From assembly GCF_009208735.1 (NCBI RefSeq), contig NZ_WFLJ01000003.1:62001-126000 (forward strand): a DNA stretch of 64,000 nt. Reading direction: 5' to 3'. Positions 54,395 through 62,862 of the stretch are shown in pieces. The DNA is from Janthinobacterium rivuli. Lineage in GTDB: Bacteria > Pseudomonadota > Gammaproteobacteria > Burkholderiales > Burkholderiaceae_D. Numbering within the stretch: position 1 is the first letter of the stretch; each line of letters begins with the position of its first letter. Under the pieces are notes generated by a model. The model searched no databases. It was not told the origin of the DNA and worked only from the letters and a program-made list of their open reading frames with translations. The translations under genes were made by a program, and so were the position numbers.

Positions 54395-55510
54395 ATGAAC
54401 AAATGGATGACGGGAACGATGGTAGTGGGTGGCTTGCTGGCGGCGCAGGGCGCCGCGCAGGCGCAAAGCAGCGTGCAAGTGTATGGCTTGCTGTCGGCCG
54501 GTATCGGCTATGTGTCGGATGAGGGGAACGGCAGCCGCACGCATGCGCTGAGCGGCACGAACCAGAATCCCCGCATCGGTTTCCGCGGCCAGGAAGACCT
54601 GGGCAACGGCACCAAGGCCATCTTCGTGCTGGAAAATGGTTTTAACGTCATGACGGGCACGGCTTCGCAAAGCGGCCGTCTGTTCGGCCGCCAGTCGTAT
54701 GTGGGGTTGTCCAGCAACGACAAGGGCACCCTGACCCTGGGCCGCCAGTACGAAGCCGTCAAGGATCTGCTGGGCCCGGTGGTCATCGCGAGTAACGGCG
54801 TGCATATCGGCGACAACGACAATGGCTACAACAACCTGCGCGTGCAAAATGCCGTCAAGTACGTCAGCCCGAACATCAGCAACCTGTCGTTCACGGGCTT
54901 GTATGGTTTCAGCGAGAACCCGGTCGATTCCAACCGCAACCGCGTCTACAGCATGGGTGCCGGCTACAAAGTCGATGCCTTCAGCTGGGCCGTCGCCTAC
55001 ACCAGGATGGATCACCCGAACAGCCCGGACGCGCCGAATGGGGCCATCGGCAATGACTATGGCAGTTCCCTGTTGATCTTCAACAAGAGCGCCGTCAAGG
55101 GCGCCGGCGTGGACAGCCAGGCCATCGCCGGCACGGGAGGCTTTTATAATGTCGGCAAGACCAAGTTTGGCGCGCTGTACACCAACGTGCGCTACCACTA
55201 CCTGGATCAAAGCAATCTGACCTTGCAAAACGTGGACCTGAACGTGAACCACAAGCTGACGGAAGCGTTGAACCTGGGCGCGTCGTATTTCTTTACCACC
55301 GGTAAATATGACGTGATCAACAAGACGCCGAAATGGCATCAGGTGAACTTCCAGGCCGATTACTTCCTGTCCAAGCGCACCGATGTCGCCGTCACCTGGA
55401 GCTACCAGAAAGCGGCAGGCGATGCGACGTTCGCGCGCGTGTTCGGCTTCGGCGCCTCGGGCGGCAAGACGCAAAGCGTCCTGATCGTCGGCATGCGACA
55501 TTATTTCTGA
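54395..55510 (+). CDS. Outer-membrane porin (Burkholderiales porin_4 type)
   Basis: This 371-residue general porin has a signal peptide (cleavage AQAQ|S), the early strand SSVQVYGLLSAGIGYVSDEGN and the FRGQEDLGNGTKAIFVLENG block. The mid-barrel GRLFGRQSYVGLSSNDKGTLTLGRQY and a terminal Phe (VGMRHYF) are also visible. It heads the nucleoside operon and may admit nucleosides through the outer membrane. AGGGTGG precedes the ATG. A hairpin follows before the binding-protein gene. Confidence 0.94.
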   Translation: MNKWMTGTMVVGGLLAAQGAAQAQSSVQVYGLLSAGIGYVSDEGNGSRTHALSGTNQNPRIGFRGQEDLGNGTKAIFVLENGFNVMTGTASQSGRLFGRQSYVGLSSNDKGTLTLGRQYEAVKDLLGPVVIASNGVHIGDNDNGYNNLRVQNAVKYVSPNISNLSFTGLYGFSENPVDSNRNRVYSMGAGYKVDAFSWAVAYTRMDHPNSPDAPNGAIGNDYGSSLLIFNKSAVKGAGVDSQAIAGTGGFYNVGKTKFGALYTNVRYHYLDQSNLTLQNVDLNVNHKLTEALNLGASYFFTTGKYDVINKTPKWHQVNFQADYFLSKRTDVAVTWSYQKAAGDATFARVFGFGASGGKTQSVLIVGMRHYF

Positions 55511-55528
55511 GTCTGATTCATCTTTACA

Positions 55529-55547
55529 GGCGCTGTCCCGCAGCGCC
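55529..55547 (+). promoter_or_regulatory. Hairpin between the porin and ABC genes
   Basis: GGCGCTG/CAGCGCC with a TCCCG loop forms a perfect 7-bp stem, not followed by a T-tract. It may stabilise the porin mRNA or attenuate read-through, giving more porin than ABC transporter from one operon. Confidence 0.5.
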
Positions 55548-55567
55548 GTCCCCTGAAAGGAAGCATC

Positions 55568-56590
55568 TTGAAAAAGCACCTCATGTTGGCGTTGAGCCTA
55601 GGCTTGCTGGCTAACGCCGCCCACGCGGAAAAACGCGAGCTGGTCATTTCGGCCTACCCGATTGCCCAACCCTTGTTCATGAAGTATGTGTACGAGCCGT
55701 TCAAGGCCAAATGCGGTTGCGACATCAAGGTGGAAACGGGGAATAACGCGGACCGCATCGCCAAGCTGGTGGTGCACGCCAAGAACCCGGTGATCGACCT
55801 GGTGCTGCTGTCCGATTCCGGCATGCTGGAAGCGGCGCAAAAAGGCGTGATCCAGCCCATGGATTACTCCAAGCTGAGCAATTACAAGGCCCTATACGAC
55901 GTGGCGAAAAACCCCATCGGCGGCAACTACGCTGTCGGCTACACCTTGTATTCCGTCGGCCTGGTGTACCGCAGCGACAAGATTGCCCCGCTGACGTCGT
56001 GGAAAGACCTGTGGCGCCCCGAACTGAAGGGCCGCGTGGCCTTCCCCGACGTGAGCACCACGCAGGGCCCCCTGATGCTGCGCATGGCCGATGCGGCCTG
56101 GGGCGGCAAGACGGACGACTACGCGACCGGCTTTGCCAAGATCGTCGGCATGAAGGGCAACGTCGTCACCTTCTCGAAAAACAGCGCGCAGCTGGCCGCC
56201 CTGTTCGCGCAGGATGAAATCTGGGCCGCGCCCGTGGCGCGCTTCACCTGGTCGCAGATGCTCAAGACGGGCCTGCCCCTGAAGTGGAGCATCCCGGCCG
56301 AAGGCCAGGCGGCCGGCATGAACGTGATGGGCATCGTCGCCGGCTCGAAGAATGCGGACCTGGCATACCAGCTGATGGATTTCTGGCTGTCCAAGGAAGT
56401 GCAGACGCAGCTGGCGACCAACCTGGTCGACTCGCCCGTCAACAAGGACGTGCGCCTGTCGGTGGCCGCCGCGCAATTCAATACCTATGGCGCCGACCAG
56501 ATCAATTCGCTGAAATTCGTCAAGCCGGAAACCATCATCAAGCAGCGCACGAACTGGATGACGCAGTGGAACAAGGCCATGAGCAAATAG
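55568..56590 (+). CDS. ABC transporter substrate-binding protein (nucleoside operon)
   Basis: This 340-residue periplasmic binding protein of the spermidine/putrescine-like (PotD/Fe3+) structural class has a signal peptide (cleavage NAAHA|E), then LVISAYPIAQPLFMKYVYEPFKAKCGCDIKVETGNNADRIAKL. Later blocks (WKDLWRPELKGRVAFPDVSTTQGPLMLR) are typical of that class. Ligand class cannot be read directly; the following nucleoside hydrolase and adenosine deaminase suggest a purine nucleoside. The start is a rare TTG, supported by AAGGAAG five bases upstream. Two permeases and an ATPase follow. Confidence 0.9.
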   Translation: MKKHLMLALSLGLLANAAHAEKRELVISAYPIAQPLFMKYVYEPFKAKCGCDIKVETGNNADRIAKLVVHAKNPVIDLVLLSDSGMLEAAQKGVIQPMDYSKLSNYKALYDVAKNPIGGNYAVGYTLYSVGLVYRSDKIAPLTSWKDLWRPELKGRVAFPDVSTTQGPLMLRMADAAWGGKTDDYATGFAKIVGMKGNVVTFSKNSAQLAALFAQDEIWAAPVARFTWSQMLKTGLPLKWSIPAEGQAAGMNVMGIVAGSKNADLAYQLMDFWLSKEVQTQLATNLVDSPVNKDVRLSVAAAQFNTYGADQINSLKFVKPETIIKQRTNWMTQWNKAMSK

Positions 56591-56611
56591 TGGTGACGAG
56601 GAGAGAACACC

Positions 56612-57451
56612 ATGTTTGCTGATCCAAAAAAGCGTCTGGGACTGCTGCTGGTCCTGCCGGCGCTGATCTTCATCGTCGTCTGCTTCCTGCTGCCCGTGCT
56701 AGCCTTGCTGGTTGACGCCTTCCGCGTCGGCGACGGCATGCAGTGGGGCGTGGACCGCTTCATTGAATTCTTTTCGCAGGAATTCAACCGCACCATCTTC
56801 TGGCGCACCTTGCGCATCGCCGCGCTGGTGACCCTGGCCTCCATCATCCTCGGCTACCCGGCAGCGCAAGCCGTGGCGCGCGTGTCGCCGAAGTGGCGCG
56901 GGCTGGTGGTCGGCATGATGATTCTGCCGCTGATGGTCTCGCCCATCGCGCGTACCTACGCCTGGATCGTGTTGCTGGGCCGCAACGGCGCCGTCAACGC
57001 GGCGCTCGTCAACATGGGCTTGACGGAAGAGCCGCTGCGTTTGCTGTTCAGCGAGTTCGCCGTCTTTGTCGGCCTGCTGCAATTGCTGCTGCCGCTGATG
57101 CTGATGTCGCTGGCGGGCGCGCTGGAAAACCTGCCGCGCGATGTGGAACCGGCCGCCGCGACTTTGGGCGCCAATCCCTGGCAAGTCTTCTGCAAGGTCA
57201 CCCTGCCGCTGACGCAGGAAGGCCTGGTGGTCGGCGGCACCCTGGTATTCACGGGCTGCGTGACGGCCTACGTGACGCCGGCCCTGTTGGGCGGCACCAA
57301 GGTGCTGATGCTGGAAACCCTGCTGTACCAGAAGGTCAGCGTGGAGAGCGATTTCGGCGCGGCGAACGTCATCGCCGTCATCCTCGTCTGCATGACCCTG
57401 CTGGTGAATGCCGGCCTTAAACGTATTTCCTCGAGCCGGAGTTCCGTATGA
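56612..57451 (+). CDS. ABC transporter permease 1 (PotB-like)
   Basis: This 279-residue inner-membrane permease has six hydrophobic helices and the EAA loop (LPRDVEPAAATLGANPWQVFCKVTLPLTQEGL) that contacts the ATPase. It resembles the PotB half of polyamine-type importers. Its end overlaps the start of the second permease by 4 bases, so they are translationally coupled. The start follows GAGGAGAGAACACC. Confidence 0.92.
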   Translation: MFADPKKRLGLLLVLPALIFIVVCFLLPVLALLVDAFRVGDGMQWGVDRFIEFFSQEFNRTIFWRTLRIAALVTLASIILGYPAAQAVARVSPKWRGLVVGMMILPLMVSPIARTYAWIVLLGRNGAVNAALVNMGLTEEPLRLLFSEFAVFVGLLQLLLPLMLMSLAGALENLPRDVEPAAATLGANPWQVFCKVTLPLTQEGLVVGGTLVFTGCVTAYVTPALLGGTKVLMLETLLYQKVSVESDFGAANVIAVILVCMTLLVNAGLKRISSSRSSV

Positions 57452-58227
57452 AAGAAAGCCTGTTTTCACGTGCCGTCTTATGGCTGGTATTCCTGTTCCT
57501 GCTGGGGCCTTTCGCCATCGTCGTGCTGGCCGGTTTTAGCGGCGGCGAAACGCTGGCGTTCCCGCCCGAGTCCTACTCGCTGCGCTGGATTCTCGAAGTG
57601 TGGTCGGCGCCCGAGTTCCGCCGCGCCTTCCAGACCAGCCTGGAAATCGGCCTGATCGCCACCGTCATCGCGCTGTTGCTGGGCATTCCCGTCGCGTACG
57701 CGTTTTCGCGCATGCCGCCGCCGGGCATCGGCGCCATCCGGCAAATCCTGACGTCGCCGCTGATCATTCCCGCCATCCTGGTCGGCCTGGGCTTGCTGCA
57801 CCACCTGGTGCTGACGATTAATGCGCCCGTGTATGTGGGCCTGTTGATCGGTCACGTCGCGCTGTTGATCCCGTACTCGGTGCGCGTGGTGTACGCCAGC
57901 CTGGTGAACCTGCGCGTCGATATCGAGGATGCCGCCATTACCCTGGGCGCGTCGCGCTTGCGCGCCTTCTTCATGATCGTGCTGCCGAACATCCGCAACG
58001 CCGTGATCGCCGCCTTCTTCCTCGCCTTCGTCACCTCGTTCAACCAGGTGCCCGTCTCGCTGTTCCTGACTGGCCCTGGCATCAGCACCTTGCCGATCGA
58101 GATGCTGGGGCATATGGAAAACAGCTTCGATCCGTCGATCGCTGCCCTGTCGACCTTGCTGGTCTTGTTCACCATGGCGTTCGTGATGGTGACCGAGAAG
58201 GTGCTGGGCATTTCTAAATACATGTAA
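57448..58227 (+). CDS. ABC transporter permease 2 (PotC-like)
   Basis: This 259-residue permease has six helices and the EAA loop (LRVDIEDAAITLGASRLRAFFMIVLPNIRNAVIAAF). It forms the heterodimeric channel with permease 1. The start ATG overlaps the stop of permease 1 (ATGA), and a 13-base gap precedes the ATPase gene. Substrate inferred from the operon. Confidence 0.92.
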   Translation: MKESLFSRAVLWLVFLFLLGPFAIVVLAGFSGGETLAFPPESYSLRWILEVWSAPEFRRAFQTSLEIGLIATVIALLLGIPVAYAFSRMPPPGIGAIRQILTSPLIIPAILVGLGLLHHLVLTINAPVYVGLLIGHVALLIPYSVRVVYASLVNLRVDIEDAAITLGASRLRAFFMIVLPNIRNAVIAAFFLAFVTSFNQVPVSLFLTGPGISTLPIEMLGHMENSFDPSIAALSTLLVLFTMAFVMVTEKVLGISKYM

Positions 58228-58240
58228 GAGGCAACACACG

Positions 58241-59272
58241 ATGAGTTATCTGGAACTGCACAAGCTGAACCTCGGCTACGCCAAGAACACGACGTCCGTG
58301 AAAGACCTGGACCTGCACGTCGAGCAGGGCGAACTGATTTCCCTGCTGGGCCCCAGCGGCTGCGGCAAGACCACCACCATGCGCGCCATCGCCGGCCTGA
58401 TGCCGCTGCAGTCGGGCCGCATCGTGCTCGACGGCCGCGAAATCGGCAAGCTGGCGCCGAACAAGCGCAACATCGGCATGGTGTTCCAGTCGTACGCGCT
58501 GTTCCCGCACCTGAACGTGTACGACAACATCGCCTTCGGTTTGCGCCTGCGCAAGGTGGCGCCGGCCCTGCTGAAAACCAAGGTGGAAGCCGTGATCGCC
58601 GCCGTCGGCCTGACGGGCTTCGAGACGCGCCTGCCGGCGCAGATGTCCGGCGGCCAGCAGCAGCGCGTGGCGCTGGCGCGCGCCATCGTCGTCGAGCCGG
58701 CCCTGCTGCTGCTCGATGAACCGCTGTCGAACCTGGACGCCAAGCTGCGCGTGCAGATGCGCGCCGAGCTGCGCCGCATCCAGCGCGAACTGGGCATCAC
58801 CATGCTGTACGTGACGCACGACCAGGAAGAAGCGCTGGCCCTGTCCGACCGCATCGTCGTCATGAACGGCGGACGCATCGAGCAACTGGCCGCGCCGGAA
58901 GCCGTTTTCAATACGCCGTCGACGCGCTTCGTCGCCAACTTTATGGGTTTTGAAAACCTGTTCGACTACCGCGACGGCGCGCTGCACCACGCGGGCGCCA
59001 GCTTGCCGTACGCGTCTGCCGTCGCTGCCGGCACCACGGTGCTGGGCTGGCGTCCGGACAAGGTGCGCGTCTGCGCGGCCGACGACGTTGCTGGCCAGTA
59101 CCCGGGCACCGTGCTGGCGCGCGGCTTCCTCGGCGACACCGTCGAATACCTGCTGCAAACGCCGCTGGGCCAGGTCAAGGGCATTTGCGCGGCCGGTGGC
59201 GCCGCCTGGCGCGAAGGCACGGCCGTGTCCTTCGTGCTGCCGTCCGACAGCGCCCTGTGCTTGGCCGCCTGA
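58241..59272 (+). CDS. ABC transporter ATP-binding protein
   Basis: This 343-residue ATPase has Walker A (GPSGCGKTT), Q-loop (VFQSYALFPHL), signature (MSGGQQQRVALARA), Walker B (LLLLDEPLSNLDAKLR) and H-loop (VTHDQ), with a C-terminal TOBE-like regulatory domain. It belongs to the PotA/CUT-type importers and energises the two permeases. Followed by the nucleoside hydrolase gene 18 bases later. Confidence 0.95.
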   Translation: MSYLELHKLNLGYAKNTTSVKDLDLHVEQGELISLLGPSGCGKTTTMRAIAGLMPLQSGRIVLDGREIGKLAPNKRNIGMVFQSYALFPHLNVYDNIAFGLRLRKVAPALLKTKVEAVIAAVGLTGFETRLPAQMSGGQQQRVALARAIVVEPALLLLDEPLSNLDAKLRVQMRAELRRIQRELGITMLYVTHDQEEALALSDRIVVMNGGRIEQLAAPEAVFNTPSTRFVANFMGFENLFDYRDGALHHAGASLPYASAVAAGTTVLGWRPDKVRVCAADDVAGQYPGTVLARGFLGDTVEYLLQTPLGQVKGICAAGGAAWREGTAVSFVLPSDSALCLAA

Positions 59273-59290
59273 CTTTCCAGTGAGAGCATC

Positions 59291-60235
59291 ATGGACAAAT
59301 CCTTGAAGAAGATCTGGCTCGATACCGACCCCGGTTTCGACGACTGGCTGACGATGCTGCTCTTGGGCAGCAATCCCGATATCGCGTGGCTGGGCGTGAG
59401 CGTGGTGGCGGGCAATGCGCCCGTCGACATCACCTACGACAACGCCTTGCGCATCAAGGCCCATGATGGCTTGACGGTGCCGATCTACCGCGGCTGCGAA
59501 GAACCGCTGGCCGGCGTCATCGAAACGGCGCAGCGCATCCTCGGCGACAGCGGCATGCCGACGACCGGTGAAATCCTGCCGCCCGGCGCGGCCAGCGACG
59601 CTGCCGGCCACGCCGTCGATGCGCTGATCGCCGCCGTGCGCAAGCACCCTGGCCAGATCACCATCATGGCGATCGCGCCGATGACCAACCTGGCCACGGC
59701 ATTGGCGAAGGCGCCCGATATCGCCGGCAAGATCGTCGAGATCATCCTGATGGGCGGCTCGACCGACCAGGGCAACCACACGGCGGCGGCGGAATTCAAT
59801 ATCTACGCCGACCCGGAAGCGGCCGCCCAGGTGTTCCAGGCCGGCATCCCGCTGCGCATGTTCGGCTTGAACCTGTGCCGCCAGCTGCTGGTGACGAACG
59901 CGGAAGTGGAACGCCTGCGTGCCATCGGCACGCCGCGCGCGCGGCGTCTGGCCGGTTACCTGGAAGCGTATGTGCGCATCCGGAGCAGCGACGGTTCCGT
60001 GCCCATGCCCATGTACGACCCGGTGGTGGCCCTGTACCTGGAAGCGCCGCAGCTGTTCCAGTTCCAGAACGCCCACGTGGCCATCGAATTGACGGGCGAA
60101 CTGACGCGCGGCATGACGGTGTGCGAATTCCGCGTGCCGCGCCGCGCGCCCGTCAACACGCAGGTGGCGATGCTGGCCGATGGCCCGGCCGCCATCGAGC
60201 GCCTGATGCGCCGCCTGGCCGCCATTCTCGTCTGA
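59291..60235 (+). CDS. Nucleoside hydrolase
   Basis: This 314-residue IU-type nucleoside hydrolase carries the N-terminal calcium/ribose motif DTDPGFDD (Asp11, Asp13, Asp17 and Asp18). It splits the N-glycosidic bond of imported ribonucleosides into base and ribose. Further active-site blocks are MGGSTDQGNHTAAAEFNIYADPEAA and the late MYDPVVALYL. Whether purine- or pyrimidine-preferring is not certain; adjacency to an adenosine deaminase suggests purine (inosine) preference. Cytoplasmic. Confidence 0.93.
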   Translation: MDKSLKKIWLDTDPGFDDWLTMLLLGSNPDIAWLGVSVVAGNAPVDITYDNALRIKAHDGLTVPIYRGCEEPLAGVIETAQRILGDSGMPTTGEILPPGAASDAAGHAVDALIAAVRKHPGQITIMAIAPMTNLATALAKAPDIAGKIVEIILMGGSTDQGNHTAAAEFNIYADPEAAAQVFQAGIPLRMFGLNLCRQLLVTNAEVERLRAIGTPRARRLAGYLEAYVRIRSSDGSVPMPMYDPVVALYLEAPQLFQFQNAHVAIELTGELTRGMTVCEFRVPRRAPVNTQVAMLADGPAAIERLMRRLAAILV

Positions 60236-60260
60236 CCCACTTCACTACGAAACGAGCTTC

Positions 60261-61322
60261 ATGTCTACTTCCCCCCTGAGCATCGAACAGTTTTTACGCG
60301 CCATGCCGAAAGTGGAGCTGCATTGCCACCTGTTCGGCACGGTGCGCCAGGCAACTTTCCGTGCGCTGGCCGCCAAGACGGGCAATGTCGTCACGCCCGA
60401 GGAAATCGACGCGTTTTACACACGCGGCGACAAGCCCGTCGGCGTGCTGCGCGTGCTGCGCGCGCTCGACGCGCACCTGATCGTCTCTCCGACGGACCTG
60501 TATTGCCTCGCCTACGAATACCTGGAAGACGTGCATGGCCACGGCGTGCGTTATGCGGAATTCTTCTGGAATCCCACCGGCACCGTGCGCGTGTCGGGCA
60601 TCCGTTATGAGTCGGCGCAGGATGCCATCGTGGCCGCCATCCGCGACGCGCAGCGCGATTTCGGCGTCATCGGCCGCCTGATCCCCAGCATCGACCGCGA
60701 AGCCGTTCCCGCCGAAGCCGTGCAGATGGTGGAATGGATGAAGGCGCACCGCGCGCCGGAAGTCATCGGCATCGGCATCGATTATCGCGAAAACGAGCGC
60801 CCGCCCGAGCTCTTCATCGACGCCTACCGCGCTGCGCGCGCAGCCGGCTTCAAATGCACGGCGCACGCCGGCGAATTCGGCATGCCGTGGATGAACGTGG
60901 AGACGGCCATCGAGCAGTTGCAGGTGGACCGGGTCGACCACGGCTACACGATCGTCGACAATCCGGAATTGGCGCGGCGCTGCGTGGAACGGGGCCTGGT
61001 GTTTACCGTGGTGCCGACCAATTCCTACTATCTGCGCACCCTGGCGCCCGAGCGCTGGGCGCTCGATCACCCGATCCGCGCGATGGCCAAGCTGGGCTTG
61101 AAACTGCATCCGAACACGGACGACCCGACCCTGCACCACGTGACGCCGACGGGCGCCTGGATGATGATGCGCGAGTTCGGCTTCGGCCTGGATGACATGC
61201 GCGGCTTCATGTTGAATGGCCTCGACGCGGCCTGGATCGATGAATCCACGCGGCGCGACTGGCGCGCGCAATTTGCGCGCGAATTCGACGCCTTGCGCGC
61301 CAGGGTCGTCGACGCCTCTTAA
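60261..61322 (+). CDS. add: Adenosine deaminase
   Basis: This 353-residue zinc enzyme deaminates adenosine to inosine (some relatives prefer adenine). Visible are HxH in VELHCHLFG, the catalytic TAHAGEFGMP (His and Glu), DHGYTIVDN and LHPNTDDPTLHH with the zinc-binding Asp. It completes the nucleoside operon: adenosine is deaminated here and the resulting inosine is cleaved by the hydrolase. Its TAA stop overlaps, in a TTAA palindrome, the stop codon of the convergent regulator gene. Confidence 0.92.
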   Translation: MSTSPLSIEQFLRAMPKVELHCHLFGTVRQATFRALAAKTGNVVTPEEIDAFYTRGDKPVGVLRVLRALDAHLIVSPTDLYCLAYEYLEDVHGHGVRYAEFFWNPTGTVRVSGIRYESAQDAIVAAIRDAQRDFGVIGRLIPSIDREAVPAEAVQMVEWMKAHRAPEVIGIGIDYRENERPPELFIDAYRAARAAGFKCTAHAGEFGMPWMNVETAIEQLQVDRVDHGYTIVDNPELARRCVERGLVFTVVPTNSYYLRTLAPERWALDHPIRAMAKLGLKLHPNTDDPTLHHVTPTGAWMMMREFGFGLDDMRGFMLNGLDAAWIDESTRRDWRAQFAREFDALRARVVDAS

Positions 61323-62704
61323 GCCGATACGGGCGGCACTGCCAGCAGCAGCGACGGAAACGCCCGCTGCGGGCAGCTTTGGCGCTCGCACACCTTGCAG
61401 CCCGTGCCGATGGGCGTGGCGCTGGAAGGGTCGTGCAAATCGAGTCCCTTCGAGTAAATCAGCCGGTGCGCCTGCGAGATATCGCAGCCCAGCGCCACGG
61501 CAAAGGTCTTGCCCGGCGCGCGGAATCCCGGCGACGCCGTGCTGACCTGGCGCGCGATCCACAGATAGGTGCAGCCGTCGGGCATGCTGGCCACCTGCGT
61601 GAGCACCTGGCCCGGATGGCTGAAGGCGTCATACACGATCCACAGCGGACAGGTGCCGCCCACCCTGGAAAAATGGAAGTCCGTGGCCGACTGGCGCTTC
61701 GAGACATTGCCGGCCCGGTCCACGCGCACGAAGAAGAAGGGCAATCCCGCCGCCTCGGGGCGCTGCATGGTGCTCAAACGGTGGCACACGGCTTCGAAAC
61801 CCACGCCGAACTGGTGCGCCAGGCGTTCGATATCGTAGGCGCGCGTTTCCGCCGCCTGCAGGAAGCGCTGGTACGGCATCAAGAGGGCGCCCGCGAAATA
61901 ATTCGAAAAGGCCAGGCGCGCGCCCGTTTGCGCGGCCGCGCCGGACAGTCCCGCCGCCAGCACCAGCGCGTCGATCAAGTCGCTGTGTTCGAGCAGGCTG
62001 ATTTGCGCCGCCATCTGGAAGGCGCGCTGGCCGCCTGTCAGGGTGTCGGGCAGCCACAATATCTGTTGCTGGGCGTCGTAGCGGTGCTTGCGCACCATGC
62101 CCGCGTCGCCATCGGACAAGCGCACCTGAATGCCATGGCGCTCCAGCAGGCGTCCCTGCAGCGCATCGAGCGTGCGCAGGGCGGGATCGAGTTCGCCCGC
62201 CACGAGTTCCGCCGCCCGGTCCAGTTCATCGATGTAGTTTTGCCGCCGGTTCAGGTATTCGCGCACTTCCTCGTCCGTGGACGGGGCCGCCGAGCTGGCG
62301 CCGCGGCTGCCGTCGTCGAGGCGCGCGGCCAAGGTGTCGGCCCGCTCCGCCATCACCCGGTAGCGCCGCTGCAGCAGCAAAATCGAGCGCGCCAGTTCCG
62401 GCATGTTTTCCACCAGCATTTTCAATTCCGCCATCGAGGTGGGCGGCGCGTCCGGCAATTCGCCGAACACGTCGCGCACGTCGGCCACCAGGCTGGCGCT
62501 GTCGTGTTCGGAAAAGATTTGCGGATCGACTCCCAGCACCGTGCCGATGCGCAACAGGATCGGCACCGTCAGCGGGCGCTGGTTGCGCTCCATCTGGTTC
62601 AGGTAGCTGGGCGAAATGCCCAGGGACTTGGCCAGCGCGACCTGCGTCATGCGCCGTTCCTCGCGCAGCCGTTGCAGGCGCACGCCCATGAAAACCTTTG
62701 CCAT
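61319..62704 (-). CDS. Short-chain fatty acyl-CoA regulator (ScfR/RamB type), XRE helix-turn-helix
   Basis: This 461-residue regulator has an N-terminal XRE domain ([44 protein letters not shown]-like, residues ~8-60), an IrrE/ImmA-like middle region (about 215-310) and a C-terminal Cys-bearing DUF2083-type domain. The Cys cluster is [15 protein letters not shown]. Regulators of this architecture (ScfR, RamB, PrpR) sense acyl-CoA and control propionate, acetate or branched-chain metabolism. The ATG at 62704 follows AGGAGAAG. It is divergent from an mmsA-type gene, which fits. Confidence 0.9.
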   Translation of the reverse strand: [461 protein letters not shown]

Positions 62705-62731
62705 CGCGCTTCTCCTTCTCCCGGTTTGTGG

Positions 62732-62783
62732 AATTTGCAAATTTACAATCTTTGCAGATTAACAGATTCAGCTTTGCATTATC
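62732..62783. promoter_or_regulatory. Probable operator of the ScfR/RamB-type regulator
   Basis: The divergent promoter region carries a perfect palindrome AATTTGCAAATT (62732-62743). Two further TTTGCA units follow, TTTGCAGATT at 62751-62760 and TTTGCATTAT at 62774-62783. TTTGCAAA-type repeats are the known binding motif of RamB-class regulators (from memory), so these are likely its sites. Confidence 0.65.
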
Positions 62784-62862
62784 TCGCATTTTCACGCCTT
62801 GTTTGCGGCGGCGATTGTGCGAATAATGCAAACAGACCCATACCCACACAAGGAGACACCGA

